A stretch of DNA of 64,000 nt from Eutreptiella sp. 'Long Island Sound 2002' (taxonomy: Eukaryota > Euglenozoa > Euglenophyceae > Eutreptiales > Eutreptiaceae). How positions within the stretch are numbered: the first letter of the stretch is position 1; every line of letters starts with the position of its first letter. Made by a program: the position numbers and the translations under genes. The DNA lies in the NCBI GenBank assembly GCA_964036045.1, contig OZ038383.1, positions 89,127,514 through 89,191,513 of the forward strand, given 5' to 3'. Below the pieces are notes generated by a model. That model saw only the letters and a program-made list of their open reading frames with translations, was not told the DNA's origin and did no database searches. This document shows, piece by piece, positions 22,613 to 34,800 of the stretch.

Positions 22613-23412
22613 TGTAAGGTTTTCGTGCAACCTATATTTTCGCTTTTTCTGTGTAAAAACCTGATATATGTGCACACACAGAAATCCACGATCCCAGCAC
22701 TGTTTTGGACAGTGTTGGTATCAGTGGATCAGGAATTTCTGTAGTTTTACATTCATGGTGTTTGCACCATTTTCTGTACTATAAAACTGAATTTGGGTCG
22801 GCGACGGCCAGTCCTGAGATCGCGCGCGCCGATCCAGAAAATCTCGATTTCTGACGCTTTTTAAGAGATTTCAATCAGTTTTATTGTTTAGATTATTTGT
22901 ATATCAGTTTTAAGTATAAGCGGATGTTACGGCACTATCGCGACGCTGTTCCGCGCTAGTTTTTTTGGCCCAAGTAGGCCGTGTTCACGATTTTTTATAA
23001 AATCGTAGGTGCCACAGATCCTGAAGTTATAGGCACCAAATGACAGCCCATCAGTTGGGCTGTGCATGCATAGGTTGATTGGGTTTCCAAACGCGTCGGT
23101 GCACCGGCACCACGCGTTGGAGGGAGACCCGTGTTCATAGTGCATGTGTGCATTGTTTTGCTTATATTACAATGTTATATGCCCCCCTTTGTTCATTTCT
23201 TCTCAGAACATGTGAAAGGGATCGTTTCGAAATCCCTTTGGATTTCGTGGTCATGACCTTGACTTGTATGTCGTCGGTGTTGGGGATTTGAAGGAGGTTT
23301 GTTTGTGTTTTTTGGGGTAATGTTGGATGTATAGGCCAAAGCCCATTTCACTACAACAAATGACTTCAAAAATTCTTACACGTTAACCCGGTAGAACTAT
23401 GTGGTGGTTAAC
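22613..23412. repeat. Element C unit 3, internally deleted
   Basis: The first 768 bp (22613-23380, ending AAATTCTTACA) match units 1 and 2. Then a single C joins straight to GTTAACCCGG and on to GGTTAACA, skipping about 793 bp of the unit. It ends exactly at the CATAC duplication. Confidence 0.9.
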
Positions 23413-25918
23413 ACATACTGACCATCAGCGAGAGCACTCTGCAGAGGGAATCGAACCGCTTCTGCAGTCACAAGGCTGGAAGCGGTGTCGACAATGACCG
23501 CTTCGAGGACTTGGTCTCGGCAGCTGACCTTGCGTCGATGGGCGGCCTCGAAGTCATCATGGATCGGCATGAGGTACTTGAAGAACGGGATGTCGAAGTG
23601 GTGCTGGTAGACGTTCGACTCTGCTGGCAAAAACTGGTGGTCGACGGGGTCCGGGTGGAATGGGTCACTCGCAGGCGAGTCGTTGGACTCGATCTCCTCC
23701 CGTTCATCAGCATGGACATCCCTTCGGAACTTGACCGCTCGACGCCAACGTCGTCCACCTTCGTATCCGGCTTTGAAGGGGGACATGAGGTATTTCGAGG
23801 TACCCATGCGTCTAACCAAATCGGCGGCGTCCACGAAAGGAAAGAGGTTGACGTACTCCTTACTGGTCGAGTGAAGGCCAGCAACTCACCGAATTGCCTT
23901 ATCGAAGTCGTGGTATCCGAGTCGTCCAGGTCCAGTCTGGTAAATCGTCGACAGCTGGACAAGGTCGATGGGGGCACCTGGTGCGACGGCGTTGTACGCA
24001 TAGGGTTCGGTCTGTTCTCCAAGTGGATAGTACTCCTGGAGCTGGACCACAAGGTCCTGTGTTCCATGTGGAGCGCACCCATATCGTTTGTATCCAAGTC
24101 GAGAGGTACCTTGTAGACCTTGCAGTTGGTGTCGGCGAAGAAGCAAATCGACTTTGTACGCGAGAAAGGGGGCTCAATCCTTGAAGAGCCAGTCGTTCGT
24201 CTGGCAAACCTTCTGGAGATCTCGAATAACTCGAAGGATCGAAACGGCAACGGGTGCTACTCGTTTCATCTTGTCCTCGGTGCAGAGGCAACGGTACCTG
24301 AAGATCAGGTCGGTTCCATCGGCGACGTGCATCAGGTCGTCGATTCCTCAGATCTCTCGATGCATGCGGTTGAGTCGAGCAATTTCATGCAGCAGGTCAT
24401 ATTCCGAGAGATTTTGTCGAAATCCCCAATCGAGCTCTTCGTTGCATTGCCGCCAGTCGACGAGGGCCTTCCGAAACTTCTGGCAAGCCACTTCGATTTT
24501 TGTATACCACTGGTAGCTCGGCTTGCCACCGGCATTCCCACGCTCATCGAAAGATCTGTCAGGCGCGCTTCGCGTCATCTCGTAAGGAAACGGTGCGGTT
24601 CGACCCCAACTGTCGATGTTGATGGTTTTGCCTAAATCGGTGATAGTGGCATTCGTCTTCGTCACAACTGCGGCATGGCGTTCGCTCAGGAATACGTGGT
24701 GTGCTCGTTGACCAGCCATGGCGCTCGACGCAATAGTGTGTACCGATGGTTCGAGCTTGGTGTATTCCGATTTAATCCGATCATCCTCGTGCGTCCCAAA
24801 TTGATAGGGTGGTTTCATTCCGAACGTACCCAAGTGTCGGAGTTGATCGATGGTCTCGATTTCATGGTTGTATTGCGGCATGTTATAGGGCTGCCACAGC
24901 GATTCTGGCTTCGGCACAGTATCGTAACTGGGCGGTGGTGTCGACCAACTTTGTGTGGCGTACGCATAGTCCTCCTCGTTGTCGGACCAGGCATCGCGTA
25001 GGACCCCGTAGTCTTCATCGCCGTCATTGTAGTAGTAGGAGTCGGACTGGTTCGTTCGAGTAGAAGCTTGCGTCCTCGGGGCATTCGACTGCCAGGATTG
25101 GTCGACCCAGTCGTTGGGGGCAGCGTCGTCGTTGTTGTTATAGCTGGAGGTATTCGGCTCTCCGGTATTCGGTCCCCACGACGGTCCGTCCCTGGATGGC
25201 CTCGATGTCCAGGTGTTCGGCCTCGATGTCCAAGAACTGTCGACCCATCCGGGCGCTGAACAGAGGAAGGGGATCAGTTGTCGTATCCCGTGTAGCAAGC
25301 GAGATCTTCATCAGAATCGAACCATTCCTCACGAGCCCATTCATTCGAAGAATTCGAGTGGGTACCAGACTTTGCGAGGCTCGAGCACTGTCCTCAATAG
25401 GATTCTGCATCGACCGGGGGCGGAGGCCCATACAGCTTGCAGAGTTTCGGGTGCATGCGGGGTGGGGTCCTCCCTCCCTTGGTCGATTCCGGAACAGGCC
25501 AGACGGCCAGGGCTCGCTCCAGCACTTCCAAGCCCGTTGTTGCTCCTGATATGACGACTTGCCCACTCGGTGCTATTCCTGCAAATTCCTCGCGAGAGGA
25601 CACACCTCCCTTGCCTCCTTTCGACAAGGGGCCTCCTTTTCCTTTCGAGCTCCCAGCATATGCCAACTGACTGTAGTTCGGTGCTTCGAATGGATCGAGC
25701 GGTTGACTCGGTCGAGTTGGCGCTGACACTACCGATCGACAGAGGCGAGCTGAAGTGGACGTCGCTGGGGCTTTGGCACCATCGTTGTTGTTGATCGCGT
25801 CAACATCGATGACATTCGACGGTGATGCTCGAGGAGGTGGAGGTCGAGAGGAAGTTCGGGGCGTCCGGGATATAGTACCATAGGCGGAGGCTCCGCCGGT
25901 CGACCCGGAACCTCGCAT
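23413..25918 (-). pseudogene. Element A extra ORF, N-terminal and middle part
   Basis: An ATG at 25918, 38 bases past the pol stop, opens a frame of about 830 codons that resumes beyond element C at 19219. In-frame TGA codons at 25394, 25274, 24348 and 23886 each sit where CGA would fit. One frameshift lies near 25270 and perhaps a pair near 24130-24060. The N-terminus is disordered (SSRPPPPRASPSNVIDVDA). An acidic Tyr/Asn/Asp-rich part follows, then QYGTHEDDRI-type charged sequence, KFRKALVDWRQCNEELDWGF, and a folded-looking part with HDFDKAIR and VDAADLVRRMGTSKYLMSP. No zinc knuckle, membrane segment, signal peptide or known domain was recognised. Position between integrase and 3' LTR is that of env-like or accessory genes in plant retroelements. 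Its function is unknown. Confidence 0.7.
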
Positions 25919-25956
25919 GAGTTTTTCGAAAAACCACGCTGCAGAGAGGAGTGAGG

Positions 25957-27209
25957 TTACTCAGGGTGGAGTCGAAGAAACTCAAGGTACACAGGATCCT
26001 CCTCTAGAGCTTTACTGGACTCCCAAGACCATGTGTCGTAATCCCATTCACAGCGGTACAGGAACGTGCGGCGCTTTTTAGATCCCTCCCGACGTCTAGC
26101 CAGGATCTTGACAAGTTGAGGAGATTCTCCGGTTTTGGACAGGGGGCATCGGGAACTCCCAAACTGGCTGTCCCTCTCGATGGATGTAGGGCTTTATGCT
26201 GTCTCGATTGAAAACTCGCAACCCATCGAAGGGGGCAGGGATGTCAAGTTTAACATTCTAGCCCTTGTTCAGTACCTCGAGAACTTTGTAAGGGCCGAAC
26301 CAGACAACATTGAGTTTCCCTTTTTGTCGATATTCGGGTACCGACACCCACCATCGTTCACCCACTTCAGGCACTGCAACGTGTCGGTCCATTTGCAGGA
26401 CCACATGCATCTGGCGTCGACGTTACTCGGCAAGCATTGCACGCACAGAATCGAAGGTACGTTCCGCTCGTTGCATGTAATCATTCACGGTCGATGGCTC
26501 ATGTGCATCAGAAGTCATTCGGGGAAAATCCAATGGAAAATGGGGTGTTCGTCCTTCATCTATCTCGAACGGGGATAGCCGAAGGCTATTGGATGTCAGG
26601 TTGTTAAACTGAACCTCGGCGAACAGTAGGTCGACATCCCACTCGTTGTTACCAAAGATGCCGTGTGTACGCAGGTGCTGAAGGATCGACTGGTTGCTGC
26701 GCTCCGCTAGGCCATTGCCTCGAGGACGGTTGGCTACCGTCTGGTGCATCTTGATCTTGAAGCCCTGAGCCAACTCCTTCCACGCTTGGGACTCGAACAG
26801 CTTGTCTCGATCGGAAACAATTCGTCGAGGGCATCCTTTCAGTTGAACCACTTCACGCAGGAACACATAGATAAGGTCGTCGGCTGTCATATCCTTGTGA
26901 CAAGATATGAACATACCACGCTTGGAGAATCGGTCGACCACAGTCCTGATGGAGTCATGGCCCCTTGTAGTCGGTGGCAATCCTGAAACCGAATCGATGG
27001 ACACACTGTGCCGTTTGGTGTCGGGCACCGGTAATGGTTTGGGCACTCTGGCGGTGTCGACTCGCCTTCATTTTGCCGCTTGACACACATCGCAACTTAG
27101 GATGTATCGCTCGACGTAATGTTGGAGGGGCGAACAAACATAGTCGCGCTTGATCAGTGCCATGGTTCGAAGTAAACCCAAATGGCCATAGAACTCCAAC
27201 TCGTGATAC
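25957..27209 (-). pseudogene. Element A integrase (most) and chromodomain
   Basis: From 27209 downwards the frame starts inside the zinc-binding domain, with His pairs in YHELEFYGHLG and Cys in LSCDVCQ. A TGA (27068-27070) replaces an expected CGA. The catalytic core follows: Asp in SIDSVSGLP, Asp in IVSDRDKLFES and Glu in NGLAERSNQ, so the DDE triad is present. Then comes RWWVSVPEYRQKGKLNVVW. After a stop and a frame change a chromodomain-like end reads RTFLYRCEWDYDTWSWES, with stop TAA at 25957-25959. Chromodomains direct integration to marked chromatin. The other half of the zinc-binding region lies beyond element B at 44621. Confidence 0.9.
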
Positions 27210-28553
27210 TGACGCGTTCCCGTGGGAGCCCTGGCCACGGGACGCTGCGGCGGACACGCACAAGCAAGCAGGCAGGCAAAGCACTGCGCTCACAAGGGCA
27301 TCCTCATGCTCGTGTCACGTGACAAAGCGTTTCAGGATCCTTGCCACTCTGAAACATGGGAACAAAAGTATGTACAGCAACACATCAGGATATGTACACA
27401 TGGGGTAAAGACTGGACTGGGGTAAGGGCATCACAGGACAATAGACACTCAGTCCCAACTCATATCCCAATCCCAGGTCCGACCCTCTCAGTGGCTGGCA
27501 GGGGCGGGGGCTCAAACACAACCCATGCCCTGCCCAGTCCGGACCCTGAAACCCTGCCAATAGGGGAGGGTGTCCCGCTCAGCCACAGGCGAGTTCCTGG
27601 GAACCAAGCAGCCCCAAGGCCAACCAACAGTGGCTCCCTATGCCCCCTTAACGGCAGGTCTGAACTCCCCTCTGAGCCGGAGATAAGGTCCCGCCATTAT
27701 CCTCTAGGAGTTGGTAGCTGAAAATGGGCTGTTTCAGCCCAAACTGATATTGGCTTGAAAAATTGTAAAATTGATCCCTCCTCCGGACTATCCAGAGGTA
27801 GTGACGAGGCAACTGACTCTATGCCCTTCAAGTAGGAACTCCCTGGACCCTTCACCGGACCTGGCTCCCTCTGAGGTCCCGGCATCAGGGCGCCACGGAT
27901 TCGCCACGTGGGGTCATGATGCCAAAATCACCGAAATTGGAGTCATTCCCACGGGCGGCTCGCTCGGCCAGGGCAAGGTGAATGGCTCAGAGGATAGGAG
28001 GCAGGACCTAGGACCTATATCTAAAGGCACGACTTGGAACTAGGTCCTGGCTCTGTGTGGGCATAGAGATATGGGGCCGCCAATTGACCACACGGGGGGC
28101 TGAAATTGGGGTCCCAAAAAGGGGTCCCTTTGGCTGCTCAAAATGAGCCAAAATCGAAGGTGTCCCCGATAGTATATCTCCACCCCGGCTTGGAGATCAG
28201 ATCCGCCATTCCACACGCGATCCACCAGGAGTCCAACAGAGACTCCCATGCCCTTGGCTCTCAAAGATCTCCATGCCACTCGGCGTGGTGACAATCCAAA
28301 TTGGGTCCACAATTGCCAAAATGGCAAAATTGGCCGTCTCAGGCGACCGTCCAGGGTAGGAAACCTTGGCAATTTTGTCGCGCCATGCCTTGTTTCAGGA
28401 CTCTTGATATCCCCTCTGGTCCCATGCCCTGGGTCATGGCTTGCTGTCACACTGGCTGCTTACTGTTCACCGAGGGGAGGAACACACGGATAGGGTAGAA
28501 AGCAGCATGCGGTGCAAAGGGGGGAATCATGGATCGCACCAAAAGTTGAATAA

Positions 28554-28570
28554 CTCCGGATGAGCCGGAG
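28554..28570. other. Conserved LTR hairpin I
   Basis: CTCCGG-ATGAG-CCGGAG forms a 6-bp GC stem with a 5-base loop. It recurs at 42755-42771 in the other B LTR. In element D (58948-58964) the stem is identical but the loop differs (CCTAG in D sense versus CTCAT in B sense), which suggests selection on pairing. Confidence 0.65.
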
Positions 28571-29938
28571 GAGCAAATACGAAGCTCAAGGGTGTTCAAC
28601 CCTTAGTCATATGCTACAATAATTGCTCCTCCTTCCTAGCTGCTTTCCGTGCCCCATGGAGATATGGTAGTTCCAATATGGCACACAATGGCAAAAACAG
28701 CGAAATTTGGCCGAAATGGCACGCACTCATGGTTCCATATCTGCATGGCCACGGCGAGGATCCTTTCAACGAAAGATGCTATAGACACATGGGATTTAGG
28801 TCCCAATATATGCCGCTTGCCAGCCCTCATGGTTGACTCTAGCTATTTTCCCCATTGGAGGGAGGGTGACACACGAATGGGGCAGAATGGCAACATACCC
28901 CAAATTGGGTGACTCACAACTCTCCCTTCGAGAGGAGAGGCCACATGGGGAAACACCCCATTTGATGCGGGTTTATGTGCCCTCTCCGAATTGCCCTTAC
29001 CCTTGGTCAAGTGGCGCACGCAACCTCGGGGGTGAAATCGGGGGGAGAAGGGGTTTGTGGCCATTCTGGGCAAAACGGCCAAAATTCACCCAATAGTGGT
29101 CACTCGAAAAATCGTACCTCCGTATCACAAGAGAAAGGAGCCTTGGGCTTTCGCATCGATGCAAACCGAAGCTTTGCTTCCCTTTTGCAACAAGGGTTGA
29201 GGTTCAAAGCATAATGGAAACATTTTGAACCCATTTTTTCCTTGAAGCACACTATTTATGGGAAAAAGTGCATATAATGGGCGATATTGGTATGTACATA
29301 TCTTTGGGTCATTGCGGAACAAAAATATGAGCAAACATTTTTGGAGTAGGCCCATAGTAGGTGCCCTCAAATATGCCCACTATGGTTAGATCGTCTCCGC
29401 CCACTCATGTCATTAGTGCTTGCATATGAGGGCGTGTGCAAAGAGGCAGTATGGCACGCGTGCTCACAAGGCGACATTGAATAAAATAGAAGACAAGGTT
29501 GTACAAATCAACCAAGCCATCCACGATGTCCTTCGTGGTCTCTACTTTACATATTGCGTTGGTTCAAGGCTCAACTCCCCATAGGCTTCGAGTACGAGCC
29601 TCGGGGATTGGCCATTTTGGCCTACCTTTCGACCAAAATTTGCCCTTTTTCAAAAAGTGAGTTTTAATACGCATTGAATTGCGTGGAGCCATCATTGAGT
29701 TGGCTCGAAAAACGAAAATGGCCCAGGGCTTTTGGTCTTGTGAGCATTGTGTTCGGTCATTAACATTCATGCTCACAAAGCCACAAAGTTAGCGTTTGCG
29801 CACGCAAACGACTTGGGTTTGCGAAACCCATGGGCTGCCTAAAGCATCCCTATTGCCCTCTTCCCTATACAAAGTGACATGCCCATGTGAAAGGAGCATG
29901 GATGAAAGTCATAGGGGGGGGATGTAAGGTTCTGTCCG

Positions 29939-29966
29939 AACTCATGGTCCTTGAGAACCATGAGTT
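29939..29966. other. Conserved LTR hairpin II
   Basis: AACTCATGGT-CCTTGAGA-ACCATGAGTT has a perfect 10-bp stem, about 455 bp into the LTR in the element's sense. The copy at 44138-44165 has one mismatch. Element D keeps the identical stem with a different 8-base loop at 57503-57530, at nearly the same distance from its LTR start. Confidence 0.7.
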
Positions 29967-30420
29967 GGAGCGATGGACGGAAAAGCCTGCGCGCTGATTT
30001 TCTCTCAGACGCAACGGCGAAAAATTCTGGTGAACACACCAGATGAAAGTACAAGAAAAACCCTCTAGATCCAGCCTTTGAGTTCCTTTAGAACCTCAAA
30101 GGTACACGAGAAAAATACACCACAAAACTCTCACGGAGAAGCGACGAGGGCGCGAGAGCAGGCGACAACAGGCGGCGATTTCACGACAATTAGAAATTGC
30201 GGTAGAAATCGGGTATTTCACCAATTTCTGACCGAAAATCGACCAAGACAATAAAATTATGGTAATTCTACATCAATTCAATGGCTAGAAATCGGATTCC
30301 AGATTTCGCGGATTAGAGAACAGGGATATCCCGCTGACAGCCGGTGTCAACGGCTTCCGCACGGGTGTGACGGCTCACAGGCCTCCGGGCCATGAACCAT
30401 AGGTTCTGGGTACCGCTTCA

Positions 30421-31805
30421 CCCCCCTCCTTAGAGCAAACCCTTGGGGGGGGCTCGATAACACCCGAGCACGGCAGCGGGTACCAAGGACCATCCCCTGA
30501 AGGGGGGGGGGTGTCACACCTCACACTCCAGGCTGGCTGTTGGTCAGGTTGCCCATTGCCACCCATGGTTAGACATGTATGGCACTGTAAAAGCTTGTGG
30601 TGCATGTGTAGTATCAAGTATCAAGTCCCGGGTCCTGGCGGCGATTGTTCGGCATCCAAAGGACCCGTTAACCCATACCAGGCGCACCGGGTGCCGGCTG
30701 CGACGGTCACTACCACAGTGGCAGGGGCATACACGGCCAACATAGGCGCCACATGACGACCGAGGTGGTCCCACAGGTCGAAAGCGACCACAAAGATCCA
30801 TCAGGCTACCCAAGGCTTCCCAAGGCCGCAGGCTGGGGGAGGGTCCCCACGGGTCCTTCCTTGGGCGCACCATGTCCATATCCACGACGCGAGTCCAGAG
30901 TGGTAAAGCCGAACGAGCTCCTCCATAAGGGATCGGGCATCAAGGCCGTCTTTTCCCTTGCCCCATTACCACGAAGGCCATGCATGGGGGAGTCCCCATG
31001 CAGTCTGGGCGGAGGCGTCGACTTCTCATACCACCTGTTTCCCAGGCAGACTAACCGAGGTCAGGACACCGGAGGTCGCCACCTGACTGCAAGTTCGTCT
31101 GCGAGTCGGTAGGCTCACACTGGGACTGACAGTGGCGGACAGCTGGGAGTGTAGTCAGGCAACTGGGCTTCCCGCCTGGCGCCATCAGGATCTCAGCACA
31201 TCACAGCCACTAGGGCACACGGTATCACGGGCACTCAAACATGACAATCTGTACTTAGGTACTGGTCCAGGCTGGACCTTATGTAAGAGCATGTACACGG
31301 CGACTCAGGGCGCCTTCGTATCCCTTATTCGTGTTCGTTCTGGGGAAAAATTGTCCATACTTCAGTGATGGGCCATTAACACTCCACATACAGATGCACA
31401 TATCCTGGAGAACAGAAAAATAAGCAATAAACGGGGTAATAGGCGTGTAAACACACTCTGGACAGAGCGCCAAACCACGCCCCGGTCAGGATAATGAATA
31501 TGCAGGAGGGTGGACAGAAAGACGCCTGAGTTCAGGCCATATATAGTCTGCAGACACACGTAGACTGGTCTGGATCCCGCAAGTGCCATGGGACCAGACC
31601 AAACACCGAAAAATCGCCATGCCGATGACAGCGGCATCCGTTGCGCAATGTCGTATGGGCCTTAAGGCCTCAATCTGGGATAATGAAGGGGTGCCATCCG
31701 CCCTGGTTTCCAACGAATTCAGCAGGGGGCTATGGCCGTCCATGGATTCTGAAATCACACTGGAAAGACCAGTGATGCTCATCAGGGGAGAGCTCCGGGC
31801 GGTGA
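30421..31805 (-). other. Element B 3' non-coding region with polypurine tract
   Basis: Directly inside the 3' LTR, positions 30421-30431 read AAGGAGGGGGG on the minus strand, a typical polypurine tract. The remaining 1.4 kb up to the pol stop has no recognisable domain on either strand. A few plus-strand frames of up to 119 codons are not supported. Confidence 0.65.
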
Positions 31806-34800
31806 TCAGGCGCCTCTGGCTGCAATCGCCCGGGTGAGTGCTGCCAAGTCTGAGACATGGATCTTGGTCTATTGCTTGCGGATATAGTCCATGAAGGGAG
31901 TGTTAATCCGCGGCGCGAACGAAGAGACGGGTTCCCAGGTGTTGTGGGACGGCCCAAAGCCTCACCAACGAACCTTGAACTCCAGGCCTCCGGGTGCCGA
32001 GGCGTTCGGACGCTGGGCCAGGATCTCCTCGACGGTATAGTCGTCCTGCTCAGCATATTCGTCGTCCGAATCAGCCTCATGTGCGGCGTAGTTCAGGGAC
32101 ACATGTTGGCCACGGAGGTCAGGTTCCCGCACACGTAGTTGACTCTCGTGGCGCTCCCGGAACTGTCCGTGACCCACCTTGATGCCGTGGGTGTCCTCAC
32201 CAATCCTGCGGACCACCTCTCCGGGTGTGAACCAGGTTTTGGTGCGGTGGGTGCCCATAGGGCGGGGTCTGATCACCCACACCGGGTCTCCCACCCTGAA
32301 CCTTTGCGCTGTCGAGCTCGGGGCGGACTTCTGACGCTCGGCATGCTCCTTCTCGAGCTGTTGGCGGACGTCCCGCGCCGTTGCGTCTTGCCGGGTAAAG
32401 AATTCCTTGGCGTCCCTGACCCAGGGGGTCCCTGCCGAACCAAATCTGGTGAGGGGACAATCCACCCGGAGTGGGGGTGTCATGCTGGGTCTTCAGAGCA
32501 GGCCACATCTCCTCAAACCAGTTCCGACGTGGGTTGGTGATGTGAATCTTGCGTAGCTTCTCGAATAGCTGTCTTCCAGCCACCTCAGCCCAGCCGTTGG
32601 ACCGGCTGAGATAGGCAACGCTTTTGTAATGACGTATTCCCATGAGGGAACACATGGCCTTGAACCAGCCACCAGTAAACTGGGGCCTTCGGTCACCGCA
32701 AATGGTGCGGGCGATGTCAAAGACGGTCAGCCAATGACGAATCATCATGACTGCCACTTCCTTGGCAAGCAACCCCTTTTTGCGTGCCGGAACGGCTACT
32801 ACATAGCCGCTGTGGGGGTCCACACAAAGGACCACACAGTCAAAGGTCTCCTTGCCTATGTGAACTTCGGGCATGGAGAAGACGTCCATGGCCACGCTTT
32901 CCATGGGCAGGTCAGGCACCGGAGTCCATTGGGCTTCCCCCTTGATGTTCCGGTTGTCGGGATTGCAGGCCTGACAGACCGAGCAACCCTTTCTGACCTT
33001 CTTGATAGCGTTGTAGAGATTGATCCGGTTTATTTCGAACCGGCGCTGCATATTCAGGGCCTGCTTCCTGACCCCTGGGTGCATCATGTGGTGGTGCCGA
33101 GCCTCACATAGCTCGAGCACTCGGGACTCTGGGACCAGCAGCTTACCATTCCGGTAGAGCTTGCCATCCTCCTCAGTCAGCCCCTTTGGCCACTTCTGCC
33201 CGTCATCAGGGTCCGTCACAGCCCTATACTCGGCGTCAAAGGCCTCAGACTTGGCGTAGTCGTCGGTCCAGTCGTCCTGGAGGCAAGATTCAGGGAAGAG
33301 GTGCTTGTTGGACTCGGCTCCTTCAGGGGCGAGTACTCTGACCGCTCTGCCCATCCTCCTTCCGAGGGGGGCATCCGCAGCCATGACGACAAAGCATTTA
33401 ACACCCTCCTCCTCCATCAGGCGCTCCATTTTTATGATCCTCTTGGCCTCAGCGGTCTCAGCCTCATCGCCATGGGCGGAGACATCCGTCATGCCCTTGC
33501 TGGCGGGATACGCCCACCTACTGAGACAGTCCGCCACGGTGTTGTCCTTGCCAGGAACATACACAACCGTGAGGTCGAACTTGGCGAAGGTCTCATGCCA
33601 TCTTGCCCGTCGGGAGGCGGGACCACAGGGGGTGTCCACGTGCTCTTTATGCCACGACTGCAGACTCTGATCGTCGGTGCAGACGGTGATGGGATGGAGA
33701 GCTATGTACCCAGCCCATTTTCTGAGAGCCATGACGATGGCATACACCTCCTTTTCTCGGGGCGTCCACGTCCGTCTCTGGCCTTCCGCCAGGACCCGGC
33801 TCCAGAAGGCCACCGGCACGTGCCTCCCATCGTCAAGCACTTGTTCCAACACAGCGCCAACGGCACAGTCCGAAGCGTCGGTGCACAGGACGAACCCTCG
33901 GTCAGGATCCACGAGGTGCAGACCCACTGCGGATAGCAGCGCCTGCTTCATCCCCTCAAAGGCACGGTCGGACTCTTCATTCCAGACCAGAGCCTTCTTG
34001 GACCCCTTCTTGGTCTCCTCTCGGTTCCCCTTGAGCATGGTCGTCATGGGGGCTGCATACTCGGCATACATCTTGATATACCCCGAGTAGTAGTTGCAGA
34101 ATCCCAAGTACGCCCGTAGCTCAGAGATCGTTTTGGGCTTTTCCCAGTGCTCAATCGCAGCCACCTTGCCAGGTATGGGCTTCCGCTGCCCGTTCCCAAC
34201 TACGTGGCCAGCGAAGACCACCTCGCTTACCGCAATGGTGGCCTTGTCACTGCTGCCCGTGAGCTTGTGCCGAACCAGAAGGTCCAGCACTCTGGTGACG
34301 TTCCTCTCATGTGCCTCGAGGAGCTCCTCATAGCTCATACTGGGGTCCCCTGACGCGATGATCACGTCGTCCACGAAAGGGTCCGCACAGTCACGCACCG
34401 GCTCAAGCAGGTTCTCCAGCATCCGCTGAAAAGCCGCATTGCCGTTGGTAACGCCCATGGGCATCACCTTCCACTGGAGGGGTCCAAGTGGTGTGCTCAT
34501 TGCTGTGCAAGCACGGGACTCCTCGGCGAGAGGCATCTGATGATAACCATGTTTCAGGTCAATCACCGTGAAGATCCTCCGCCGGTGTTGTTTTTGCAGC
34601 ATGTCCTCAATGAGGGGCAGCGTATAGCTGTCATGCTGCGTTTGGGCGTTCAGGCCGCGGTAGTCGACCACGAGCCGCCACTCTCCGGCCACCTTCTTGG
34701 GGGCGACGAAGCACGGGGAGGCCCATTCTGAGTGGCACGGCTCAAGCCAGCCCTTCTCGATGAATTCACGGAGGATCTTCTCCATGGCCTCCTTTCTCTT

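Larger units (their letters stand above)
19225..23412. mobile_element. Element C: tandem LTR-type array inserted in element A
   Basis: The insertion begins TGTAAGGTTTTCG and ends GTGGTGGTTAACA and is flanked by CATAC on both sides (19220-19224 and 23413-23417). It holds 1,694-bp units starting at 19225, 20919 and 22613. The third lacks a segment of about 793 bp that holds the GAC repeat. The purine tract TTGGGAGGGGAG precedes each internal TGTAAGG. TGGTATCAG (19328-19336), the start of the usual plant initiator-tRNA primer site, lies 103 bp into each unit. A TATAAAAC box follows at 19392. The LTR limits are uncertain: about 99 bp, 768 bp (TGTAAG to CTTACA) or 1,590 bp all give TG/CA ends. No transposition protein is encoded, so it is non-autonomous. 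Units differ by only a few bases. Confidence 0.85.
27210..30420 (-). repeat. Element B 3' LTR (3,211 bp)
   Basis: It runs from TGACGCGTTCCCG to GGGTACCGCTTCA and aligns with 41417-44620 along its full length. The LTR is very long for a plant retrotransposon. It holds two perfect short hairpins (28554-28570 and 29939-29966) that recur in the LTR of element D. No convincing gene lies within it; frames up to about 136 codons have no domains. Confidence 0.92.

Noticed and set aside
33301-33936. 211-codon plus-strand frame
   Set aside because: It lies antisense to the strongly supported pol frame of element B and is a by-product of its GC-rich codons.
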